From contig NC_053118.1 of NCBI RefSeq assembly GCF_010015445.1, forward strand, positions 18,919,437-18,983,436: a stretch of 64,000 nt of DNA. The letters run 5' to 3'. The DNA is from Perca fluviatilis. Taxonomy: Eukaryota; Chordata; Actinopteri; Perciformes; Percidae. The stretch's first letter is position 1; the number at the start of each line of letters is the position of its first letter. The notes under the pieces were generated by a model. That model was given only the letters and a program-made list of their open reading frames with translations. It ran no database searches and had not been told where the DNA came from. This document shows positions 46,901-56,411 of the stretch, one piece after another. The position numbers and the translations under genes are program-made.

Positions 46901-49900
46901 TTAACTCTATTATTTTTTCCCTGTATTCTTCTTTTCTTCTCCTCCCTCCCCCTTCCTATCCGCTTCCCTCCCTTCTCACTGCAGGCTCTCGCCTCCTTAA
47001 ATGTGGCGTTTAGCGTCGTTTAGCGTGGTCAGAGAGCATGAAAAATGTGACACTTTCCCAGCCGTGGCTGGCTTACGCTCTGGCGCATCCCCATTGTGTT
47101 TCTGCATTGTTGTGGGTGATTTCTTCTCTGCAGAAACTCTACTGTATGAAACACTCATGCCTGTCTGAGCTTTGGCATGCTCCAGTTATGCTGTAGTGTT
47201 GCTGCTTTAGCGAGCAAAGGGGGGTGGAGGGGGTTAGCGAGTGGAGGGGGGAGGGGGTAGGGGAGGAGTAGGAGGTAGGGTGGGAGGGGGGGTCAGGCAT
47301 GAGTGAAAATGGGAGGGGGACTGCAGAGAGTGAGCGAACAAATTGTGTGAGAGAACGGTGGTGATGGGAAAAAAAAGCTGTGAGACCATGGAAGAAAGAT
47401 GAGAAAAATAAAAAGAGAAATGGAAGAGGAGGAGTATCATAGCCTAAGAGAAAATATTTCTGTTTTGAATAGCTTTGCATTTTTCTGCCCGCTGTTACGT
47501 GTTGTAATATTGTGTAGGTGTTTGAGATTGAATGATAATGCTGGGCATAGATGTGTTCTCACTGTACCTTGGAATAAATTGAAGTCTCCATGACCTCTCC
47601 GTCTCTGTACCAGGTGATCTCAGCAGCAGGTTTGGCTCCTGAGGCTCTGCAGGTGAGATTGTGTGGTGTGTGGGCCTTCAGACGTACAACAGGGCCACCC
47701 TCCACCACAGGGTCTGAAGGAGGAACTGTAAAGCAGAACAAACATACCACTCAAAACAAAAAAAGTCATTACAGCTCCAGGCCAGCACAGAGCCACAAAG
47801 AAGTCATACTGTTATTGAGCTCGCTGTTGCTCTTAGCTCAACATCAATATATCAGCAAAAGAGACAAACAATATCTTCTTATGGCCCTTGTGTTTAACAA
47901 GGTGTAGTTTCAGACAGGAGAAAAGACCAAGAACAGTTGTCATTTGGAGGAAATACAGACTCAACCATATTTATTTCCTTTCTTGGGACTAGCAATATTA
48001 CTCTATTTGCTCTTACTGTTGCAGAGTGATGTTTCAACTGAATTGCTTATTTGTTCATTTATTTGCATGGTTTCGCACGCACCATTGGCAAGCCAAGCGT
48101 GCCACCCCTGATGAAGGCGTCTATCTCCCCAACCAATATGAGAAGGCGTAAACATGGGGCTTGTGCTGGCCTTTCTCGCTCCCTCCACCGAACCAATTTC
48201 ACTGTGTGTATCTGAATTGTCAGAGGTCCTTCCGCTGCCGCAGCACGGACACTAATGGAATCCGAGTGCTAGGTGATTTTAATTTCCATGCCGATTCCCC
48301 TGACTGCACTCTTGCCGTTGACTCCTTTGACTGTGCAGGATTGCTTTGGTCTCATCTGGCCACATTGATTTACACACACAGGCATGTGTGCACACACACA
48401 TACGTACATGCCCCCCCCCCTTTTTTTCTCTCTTTAACACCCTCATGTCCAAACATAAACATAAACTGCAGATTCCTGAGCAATTCACCTGATTTCCTTT
48501 TATATATTTATGAAATGCATGTCATGTTAATGAACCAGCAGCCTTGGTCTTTCAGAGGGCGTTAAATGTAAGTGTTTCATCAACTTTCTTTGCTGCCTCC
48601 ACATAGGTGTCTGTGTGGCTGTGTGTGGGCATGTGGTGAGTGCAGTGACACTAGACACAGAAAGGGCTGAAGAACTGATTCTATTCATTTAGTTGAAATG
48701 TTCCTGAGTATCGCTTGTGATCGCAATCTGCTTGCCTTTCCATGGCAACCCTATCTGTAGCGCTCATCACCCTCACTGAACTCAGAATACACACCTTAAT
48801 GGCAACAGATAGAATCAAGGACAACAGGCTCTGTGGTGAAAAGCTTTGCATTGTGTTGTGGCATAAGCTGCAGCATCATGCCTGGTTAATTGCTCCCATA
48901 TTTCTGTGTCATATTTGGATATAAGGACAATTGACAAGACAAATGAATAGAGTGATATTCCTTTGCATGCCACCAGATGCCAGCAATGCATTGCCGATTC
49001 CAATTCCCACAAGACCTGGCCCTTGTCCCCCCCCCCACCCCACCCTCCACCTCGGAACGTCTGTGTGAAGAAGTAGATCACTCACATCATGTTAATGTAA
49101 AAACCACCTTGCGGTTGACAAATGTTGCAGCTCACTGTAAAATGTGCTAACTGTGCAGAACCTGACTTTAGAGCGACTACGCAAGTCATTTGTGACTGCA
49201 GCAATCACATTATCCTAGACGTCCACAGTCTTGATTATCGCTACTGAGAGCAGACGGGTTTTTTTTTTTTTTTTTTTTTTTTTAGATAAATCTCTTGGCT
49301 GAGACTTGCTTGGTTTGAATTATATTCTCAGGACGAGATTTAAACCAGGAAACTAGATTTGCAATGGGGTTATCTTTGAGTGGTGCAAATTGAAGAGTAT
49401 TTTTGATATGCTGTTTATTCGTCTCTGTTAAGTTGTGTTTTAAATGTGATTATCTTTTGTGTACTACACGTGTTATTTGTACATTTGTCTACACATTTCT
49501 GTGTTTTGTGATGAAGACACTCCCCTGATTGTTCCCAAGGGCTGCCAGCCTTGGCACAAGAGCTGGCTGTGAGGATCATGCATGAGCTGTGTATCTTACC
49601 TAGTACAGTGAGCTTGGCACGGTGGGAGCGCAGTGCCGCCTGTGTAGCCTGACACTCATACACAGCGTCATCCTCCAACTCTACCGAATCGATCAGCAAG
49701 CTGTGCTCGCCTGATAGCGGGTCGCCCATTAAGGAATAGCGCGTCCAGCCTGCGTGAAGCCAACACAGAGAATAAAGTCAGAGACAAACAAACCACCCAA
49801 CAGAAAGCACATAATGAAAGGACTATAAAATGAACAGACTTGTGTGTTGAACAAAGGCAAGAGAAACGTGGCAAGGCTCTTTAAGGCACAAATGAAAGCA

Positions 49901-50529
49901 AGCAGCACCTCACTGGGCCAAGCATTGAGCCGTTGTGTTAGCAGAGCAGCGTGAGGCTGGAAATGCAACACGTGAGAAAGGCTTCTGCAGGACGAGTCTG
50001 TCCTTTAAAGACAGACACAATAAAGATGGGGTGGCTAAGGTCAAGAGGAGGCCTCTCTACCTTTTCTCTAGTCTGCCACACATTTAAATGTCAGTACATG
50101 ACAAAAGCCATATGATGTTCTACCTTCCTGCAAGACCCTTAAAATGCTAAACAACAAATTAAAGTTTGGTGTGTGCAGCAGTAGCCGACCTGTCTGCAGA
50201 GCATTTTTCTCTAAACATTCATTTGTGTAAAACTCCAGCGTTTGACATAGAGAGACTTGGTTTCTAATGAGACTTGGCATTGATCGCGGTAAGACAGACG
50301 GAGAGAGAGAGAGCAATAAACACAGAAAGCAGAAGGGAAAAGAGAGAAAGAAATAAGAGGTCAGTGATAATACCTGGTAGGTCTCTCTCGCCACCCAGTG
50401 CCAGGCCATCTTTGGTCCATTGTACCATTCCCCGATAACCCACAATGACACAGGGTAGAGTCACTGACTGGCCGGATACAACCACCTGGTCCTGGGGCTG
50501 CTGGGAGAAGTAGGCTGCTTGGGTGGCTG
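40425..50529 (-). CDS. kirrel3l: Kin of IRRE-like (Neph/Kirrel) adhesion receptor, 14 exons, 5' incomplete
   Basis: Immunoglobulin-superfamily cell-adhesion receptor of the Neph/Kirrel family, which acts in synapse and axon sorting, podocyte slit diaphragms and myoblast fusion. Fourteen exons join in phase into 740 residues plus a split first codon (family about 757-778). Order: five Ig domains, each with its Cys pair; membrane segment at fragment residues 479-505; cytoplasmic tail ending MQTHV, a PDZ ligand. [19 protein letters not shown] and GSSVVLSN in the ectodomain, and SDIRVQIVH after the membrane, resemble KIRREL3. [10 protein letters not shown] and RFSYASS in the last exon resemble KIRREL1. 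Linkage to st14 favours a KIRREL3-type paralogue, so the symbol is tentative. The signal-peptide exon is missing, presumably upstream of the window; intron 1 would exceed 13.4 kb. Confidence 0.92.
41018..41107 (-). CDS. kirrel3l: kirrel-family exon (acidic tail segment)
   Basis: Acceptor ccttcag, donor gtaaaa. Thirty codons, [20 protein letters not shown] then a Glu/Asp run and RSDIK. Phase 0 on both sides, so skipping would keep the frame. Confidence 0.88.
41277..41386 (-). CDS. kirrel3l: kirrel-family exon (juxtamembrane cytoplasmic)
   Basis: Acceptor ccacacag, donor gtaaat. Encodes [20 protein letters not shown] and an acidic end. SDIRVQIVH resembles the NDIRVEIVH segment of KIRREL3. Confidence 0.88.
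41606..41713 (-). CDS. kirrel3l: kirrel-family exon (transmembrane segment)
   Basis: Acceptor tgttacag, donor gtgagc. Encodes [16 protein letters not shown] followed by [14 protein letters not shown] and basic RHTGK, a single-pass helix with glycine small-residue motifs and a juxtamembrane CC pair that could be palmitoylated. Confidence 0.92.
41714..42535 (-). other. kirrel-family intron before the transmembrane exon
   Basis: A G-rich patch at 41745-41790, then unique complex sequence at about 41880-42450 with homeodomain-type cores (tctaatctctc, ctaattagag) that might be conserved non-coding DNA. Confidence 0.5.
42536..42734 (-). CDS. kirrel3l: kirrel-family exon (Ig5, second half)
   Basis: Acceptor ctcaacag, donor gtacac. 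Encodes [20 protein letters not shown] through [27 protein letters not shown] is a family hallmark and includes an N-glycosylation site. Confidence 0.94.
43441..43541 (-). CDS. kirrel3l: kirrel-family exon (Ig5, first half)
   Basis: Acceptor cgcaccag, donor gtaagt. Encodes [24 protein letters not shown] and SSPPPDKI, matching PPII...STPPPDRI in human Kirrels. Confidence 0.94.
43708..43834 (-). CDS. kirrel3l: kirrel-family exon (Ig4, second half)
   Basis: Acceptor tcactag, donor gtgagt. Encodes [39 protein letters not shown] and [13 protein letters not shown] is shared with KIRREL1. Confidence 0.94.
45023..45150 (-). CDS. kirrel3l: kirrel-family exon (Ig4, first half)
   Basis: Acceptor caccctag, donor gtaagg. 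Encodes [18 protein letters not shown] and [20 protein letters not shown]. It lacks the proline-rich insert that human KIRREL1 has here, as in KIRREL3. Confidence 0.94.
45258..45406 (-). CDS. kirrel3l: kirrel-family exon (Ig3, second half)
   Basis: Acceptor gtcctag, donor gtgagt. Encodes [20 protein letters not shown] and [13 protein letters not shown] through [12 protein letters not shown], with an N-glycosylation site at NVS. Confidence 0.94.
45743..45848 (-). CDS. kirrel3l: kirrel-family exon (Ig3, first half)
   Basis: Acceptor tctcacag, donor gtatcc. Encodes [20 protein letters not shown] and [14 protein letters not shown]. The first codon is a split His (QHPPS). Confidence 0.94.
46023..46173 (-). 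CDS. kirrel3l: kirrel-family exon (Ig2, second half)
   Basis: Acceptor tccacag, donor gtgagt. Encodes [17 protein letters not shown] through [24 protein letters not shown] and YTCR/VCRA are the matching human landmarks. Confidence 0.94.
46174..47567 (-). other. kirrel-family intron within Ig2
   Basis: 1.39 kb. T run near 46870, pyrimidine tract near 46930-46980, and a strongly G-rich block on the + strand at 47216-47325. No exon recognised. Confidence 0.55.
47216..47325 (+). repeat. G-rich tract, possible G-quadruplex former
   Basis: Repeated runs of 3-7 G on the + strand (ggggtggaggggg, ggggggaggggg, gggaggggggg). It is on the template strand for the kirrel-family gene. Confidence 0.7.
47568..47725 (-). 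CDS. kirrel3l: kirrel-family exon (Ig2, first half)
   Basis: Acceptor ctttacag, donor gtacag. Encodes [40 protein letters not shown] and DGEV. It contains an NLT glycosylation site. Confidence 0.95.
47726..49599 (-). other. kirrel-family intron between Ig1 and Ig2
   Basis: 1.87 kb. It contains a near X-box (tttccatggcaac at about 48738), a CTCF-like core at 48970-48984, C runs near 48411 and 49028, and a T run at about 49259-49283. No exon recognised. Confidence 0.5.
48970..48984 (+). promoter_or_regulatory. CTCF-like core motif
   Basis: CCACCAGATGCCAGC differs by one base from the CTCF core CCACCAGRKGGCRSY. Confidence 0.3.
49600..49749 (-). CDS. kirrel3l: kirrel-family exon (Ig1, second half)
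   Basis: Acceptor ttcacgcag, donor gtaaga. Encodes [20 protein letters not shown] and [20 protein letters not shown]. In this family Ig1 mediates homophilic and nephrin contacts. Confidence 0.95.
49750..50373 (-). other. kirrel-family intron within Ig1
   Basis: 624 bp between gtatta and ttcacgcag on the minus strand. GA-rich near 50300-50355. Nothing else recognised. Confidence 0.55.
50374..50529 (-). CDS. kirrel3l: kirrel-family first exon in window (Ig1, first half)
   Basis: Encodes [27 protein letters not shown], and [17 protein letters not shown]; donor gtatta. The acceptor is a tandem cagcag, so the exon may start at 50529 or 50526, changing the product by one residue just after the signal peptide. 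It needs an upstream exon ending in phase 1, as in other Kirrel genes. Confidence 0.94.
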
Positions 50530-53401
50530 CTGTGAGAAAAGAAAGAGAAAGCAAGACGTGAGTAAAACATTTTCATGGTGATAGATGGACAATTCATACT
50601 GAAATTCACAAAATAGCTATAAAATATATAGGTACGCAGAATACTGCTAATGGCATTTCAGAGAATGTAATGGCAGTACGTTTCTGCAGTGCCAGCAGAG
50701 ATGTAGCATGAGAAAAGTGAAACTTGAACTGTAAGGGGTGTGAAAAAAAAAAGTATAGAAGAGGGCAGACTCCCATGAACTGGTCTGCTTACTCTCTTGT
50801 TTTCATGGCACTTGCTGAGAGAGGTGGACATGTGTGAAAATATTATTTTTTTCCCCCTCATAAATGTGGCGTCTAAGAGGAAGAGTCAGCTGCGGCTCAT
50901 AACTTATTTAACTCTTTCTCAAGACCATATGGTTATGTGCTCGCTGACATGAAGCAAACACGCTTCTGTGGAGAAAAATCTGCCACTCTTTCAGTGTGCT
51001 TTTTGTAAAAATGGATGTTAAACAATCAAAACTCCATTAAAGTTCCCGGGGGACCTATCCGTTTGAGCCTGCTGAAAGTCAGCGCAGACACCTGCCGCTG
51101 TTCTGCTGCTGTGTTTAAGTATGGCACACAGTCTCACTGGATTGGCTGGCCTGTCTTCACACGCATACAGAAACGCCGCGTGAATACGGATCCAACCATT
51201 TGTGCCACTATGCTAAAGACTGAGTATTACAAACCCTACTGGCAGGGTAAGATGGCAAGACTCCAGAGGTAACTAATCCGTAGGGGAAAGGTAGGAGGAG
51301 AGGGAGAGAGGCAGTTGGTTGGTTATCTAAGTGGGGTGTCTGTATGAGCCTGGAAGAGGACTTAAAAAAAACCTTCCCTCATTCTCCTTCTCTCTTTCTT
51401 TGTTGCTCAGGGGAGAATGGAAGGGAAGGGGGACAGAGGAAGATAAAGAGGGTTCTATTCAGGCAGTGCTAAGCCCCCCCTGAACTGCTTCTCTTGGTGG
51501 GAGCGCTTAAACAGACAGGGTTGCCCCCCTCCCAAGCAAAGAAAGCTGCTGAAAGGAGGGCAACATACGGCGGCCAGAGACGCGCTATTGTCCCCTTGTC
51601 CCTCTCTTTTAATAGGCCTCTTCATTTCCAATCAATCCTGTTAAATGCAAGTTTAATAGCTTTTCAATAGCAGCTTTTCCCCCCAGAGGGTAGCTGGGAT
51701 TTTCTCTCTCTCACCCCTTTTCTCTTTCTCCGTCTCCTTCCCCCCTTTCTCACTCCATTCTCTCTAGTTTTTCTTTCTTTTTGAAAGGGGGGCTTCCGAG
51801 GTTGTTGGCAGTGTTTATTCCGCACTCAATTATCCACTTCATCTCGGGGTGCACCATGGACTGAACCCTGCCCCTCACCTCCCCTCTCCCTTTGCACCCT
51901 CCTGTCTCTGACACCCAACAGCACAATTAAAGCCGCCAAACAGTGAGTTCATCAGGAACGTGAGTTCTCCATGGCTCAAACGGCTGTGGTTCTCAACAAC
52001 TGCCTCAAAAACCCATTTTCACATGCGCCCATTATTTCTTACTCTCCATCGGGACCAAAAGAGATGTAAATAGATAGCTGAAGAGAAAAAAAGATCAGAG
52101 AACAATGCATGTTAGTTCACCAATAATGTCTCTCTGTACATCATTTTACCAAAGTGTCTGAAAAGCTTATTGAGCTGCGGGTGCAAACAGGTAGGCTGTA
52201 TGTGTGTCACGCACTGTGGATCAAAAGAGGCCAATTTGAGAGCGTCAATGAGAAGTGAAACATCTTCTAGCTCAGGCTATTAGGCGTTTAGCGAAGGCTG
52301 GCATTTTCCCATCATACCTTCGAAAATGCTGTTTTCACAGTTTGCCTCCCTGTCCCTAACATTCTGCCTTTATGAGCTATTGAGCGTTTTCCTCCCTCTG
52401 CTGAGTGAGTTAGGGATTTTCCTTTTTATACTTGCAACAGTACAAACATTGATTGCAATTAAGTATCTTGCCGAGAGTATCTAAATGTTTACAATGGGTA
52501 ATCATTCTGTGCATTGGTTGATTGTTTGGATGAATTACATGCACTGAATTGTTTTTCTGTACCTCACCCACATACAATTTCTCACGCTCACATATGGCAA
52601 TTAACGTCACGCACGCACACACATTCAAATGCAGGGGTACCAATATAGAGTACATATTATGTGCTGTAGCGAATGTCTTCACACCATATGAGTGATTCAT
52701 TGCTCTCCAGATCCCTTATTGAAAATGCTCAACAGAACATCTCGACTGGCTAATGACTCATGCCAGATTCCTTTAATTCCTCCTTGCTGAATTAGACAAT
52801 TCTTTGACGGTGTATTAGCAGCTTAATTACATGAATACATTTCTGACGGGGAGAGCGGGAGGAACAGAACCAGACAAAGAAGCAGTGGAGGAGAGGTAGT
52901 CAGAAGAAGTAGGGAGCTGTGGGTGTGAGGAGGCTTGTTCTTGGTGTGCTGCAGTGCCACGTACACACATGCAAGGTACACAAGCACCACAGTGCCATCG
53001 CTTTTCACAGTTTTGACTCAAAATGAGGTGCCTGTCTGTTGGCTGCAATTGAATCGCATTCGAAAAGAAAGATTTCAATCCCCTTGAAATCCAGTAGAAG
53101 TGAGTTTATTTACCATGTCGCTTTGAATGCTACACAGGTAAATATGTGCACTGTAGATTAGTTGTACCACATGCGTTGTGCTTAATGTTACTTTAAAGGC
53201 AGTTACATTTTAGATTTACGAGTACTTATCGTAAAAAAATGCAACATTTACTCTGTTCCTTACCTTTTGCTGTGTGTGTGTGTGCGTGTGTGCTTTTCCA
53301 TCCCCCAGTAACAAGGTCAAAACACATTTGGCCTGATACATTTTAATCCGGATTTCTCAAAATGGAATATCATTTCACGCTGCTGGATGCACATGGGGCT
53401 A

Positions 53402-53406
<5 letters not shown>

Positions 53407-53479
<73 letters not shown>

Positions 53480-53536
53480 AGCCTGACTGTGTGAGCTCTG
53501 TGAGCTCTGTGAACTGTGTGTGTGTTTTGTGTCTTA

Positions 53537-53627
<91 letters not shown>
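53407..53627. repeat. Two long GT microsatellites split by 62 bp
   Basis: GT units at 53407-53476 and 53539-53627. The spacer has its own gtgagctct duplication. On the kirrel transcript they read CA. Confidence 0.95.
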
Positions 53628-53628
<1 letters not shown>

Positions 53629-54809
53629 CTGCATCTGAATGTGTGAATGAGTGTGGAGGGTGGGGCAGTGTTAATAGGAAAAGCGACTTGTCAGGCACCG
53701 GAGGGCACATTTAGCAGTTACTTTGACACAGTGACTTTGCTGTCTCTGTCACATGGTCGGAGTTAAGTGCAAAACAGCCTCTCCGACTTGGACACAAGCT
53801 ATTAAAGAGCTTTGCGTCGACGCTGGCCAGCCTGCACTCTCTCCTTCATCTGAGCTGATAGGGAAACATTCACATCAGGAAGGATCAGGAAGAGATGGAC
53901 AGATGTCAGCAATGATCCGTCCACCACTGGACATCTGCCTTGATAGAATTAGATTGAACCAGTCACTGTGCACGCGTGCATGTGTGTGAGTGTCGGCCAT
54001 GATGCTAAAGACTGAGAAAGATAATGGCACTGCAGATGACCTTTAGATGAAATGGGAATCTAACACACACAGTACAGTGCATTTATTACCAAGTCACCAC
54101 AGTCATAATCTCTTACGGCGCCATTTTGGTAAAAAATAAATGCCAGGACATAAATCAATTTAACGCAGCATTCAAAAAGCCAGGTCCTTCAAATAAAACA
54201 TAAAATAACACCAGACTCTCTGGTTTGTAACAGCAGAGACGATGTCCATTTCACTGTGTAGCTACAGTGACACTCAACTGCATATGTTCATTCACTGTAA
54301 GAGGCTCCGAGCTGCGTTCGCAGAGAGTCCCTATTTTAGTCCTGATTTTATTCCATGTCCTCATTCCCATCCAGTGCAACATCCAGTCCTGTGGGGTCTA
54401 TAAATATAAGTGCTCTCAACTTGACTGGACAATTTGCTCTGTGCAGTAATAATTCAAAATGTAAAAAAAAAAAACAGTGGCTGATATTTACTTGCATTTT
54501 GGCCCAGCGGCGAAGGCAGGGTTAGGGTTAGTTGGTGTGAGTTTTCCACAATAAGAGCCAGAAAGGACAAAATAAGGAGGAAAGATAGACCACCCCCCCC
54601 CCCCCTCCATCCCTCCCAAAAAAGGCACAAAACAAGGCAATTGGCAAAAAAGTGTCAAGCTTGGAAAAAATAACCCTTTTCCCCAAATGCCATCCATTGT
54701 GCCTTGTCTAGATAAGGCTTCTAAATCGGGCTGGAAAATGCAAGCTCCATTTCTCTCTGTATGGAATTATTATCCCTTTGTTTTGAGTCAGGCTCTTTTG
54801 TCTTCCCCT

Positions 54810-54811
<2 letters not shown>

Positions 54812-54885
<74 letters not shown>
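54812..54885. repeat. (GT)37 microsatellite
   Basis: Uninterrupted GT units ending at gtac. Confidence 0.97.
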
Positions 54886-54887
<2 letters not shown>

Positions 54888-56289
54888 AAACAGATAGTAG
54901 TACTGAGGTAGCCAAACAGACTATATCCCAAAGGGGACCCTGCACCCATCTCATGTTTGATCTGGCAACTAAGCTCATTACCATGGCTCCTACAGAACTT
55001 CTGAGGGCTTGAAGGGGCCTAACAACAGATACCACCCACCAACTCGGGGCAGTGTGGCACCCAACACATGCACTGCATGTGTGAGGAACCTGTGTGTTTT
55101 TCTTTGACTTGGACCATTGCAAACTGCTTCAGCTTGTGTCTCTGCAGATGGCCTCCTCCCTCATACCTTCCTGTGTCCCGACCACTCTTCAGTCCTTACT
55201 CTTCCACATTGCATTCCAGCTGCATTCCCACCCATTCTCACTATCTTTTCTCCCATTCTGCGTTTTTGTGCCCAAATTGGAATATAACAGCTTTTTAAGA
55301 ACTGTTTTGCTGGAGTTTAATCCTCCTAGCCTTCCCTTTCAGCCTTTATTCCATTGTGAAAATCTTGGCTCCGACCTAGACCCTTTTTTAGAGAGTGGAC
55401 CCGCTCATCCACCCAGCCCTCCCTGCTGCTCTGATACCCCCACCCAGGGCATTCTCTTCCATTCCTCTACCATCCCCTATCCTCTCATTCCTCTGTTCAT
55501 AACTCAGACGTCTACAGTCAGTGAGCCATGATCCCTGAAATCAATGCCTAGCAGGCCCCCTTTGAGAGTTATGTAAGGTGTTACTAATTGTTGATTTGCT
55601 TTCTCCGTGCCTCTTTCTGCCATCACTCTGCTTTTCCGTGTCAGCTGTCATCTCTTGCCAGCCTCTCCCTTGCACTTTCTCTTCCCATCTCTCCCTCTCC
55701 CTTTCTCTTGTATCCTGTGTCCCTTGCTCCTGCTCTCTGCATCCCTGGTGTGAAAATCACAGGGGTTTGTGTCAGCTTGTCAACACAACACTCAAGGAAG
55801 CAGGGTAAGGGGGACAACAGAAAAAGAGACACCACATGTTAGAAAGACTGGAAAAACTGAGGTAAGGTAAAAATGGAAAAAGTGGTCTCCTGTCAGCTTC
55901 CAATTGCAAAGGAGTGGGCCATGAGAGGGGATTGATGGAACGCTGTAATCAGTCTGTCTCCAAGGCTGTCACCACGAGGTTTTTCTCTACTAGAATAGGG
56001 CACTGCACACATCAGGGCAGCAGTGAGGCTGATCGCATGGGCGAGCAGCGGCAGAGTTTCTCCCCGGGTACCTGCTACAGCAGATGCAGTGGATAGAGTT
56101 ATAGAGTGGTATGCATACAAGGAGGGGAAAAAGGGAGGGGAAAAAGGAGGAGACTGCAGGGGGGGGGGGAGAGACCAAGAGTGCTGATGTGACATAGTCA
56201 GTGTGTGAGCGTATGTGAATGGTTCTTGCAGTCACTGTGCTGCAGTGCCCGACAATGTGCCATACATTCACTCATTCTTATACTGTCTT

Positions 56290-56291
<2 letters not shown>

Positions 56292-56341
<50 letters not shown>

Positions 56342-56368
56342 TACATACATACATACATACATACATAA

Positions 56369-56407
<39 letters not shown>
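56292..56407. repeat. (CA)n-(CATA)n-(CA)n compound microsatellite
   Basis: CA units to about 56337, ATAC units to about 56368, then AC units to 56407. On the minus strand it reads TG, so UG in a kirrel transcript. Confidence 0.97.

Positions 56408-56411
<4 letters not shown>

Noticed and set aside
48737..48750. Possible third X-box (ctttccatggcaac)
   Set aside because: The left half deviates from GTNRCC; only half a motif.
54519..54531. Telomere-like GGGTTAGGGTTAG
   Set aside because: Only two units; expected by chance in 64 kb and not an interstitial telomere array.
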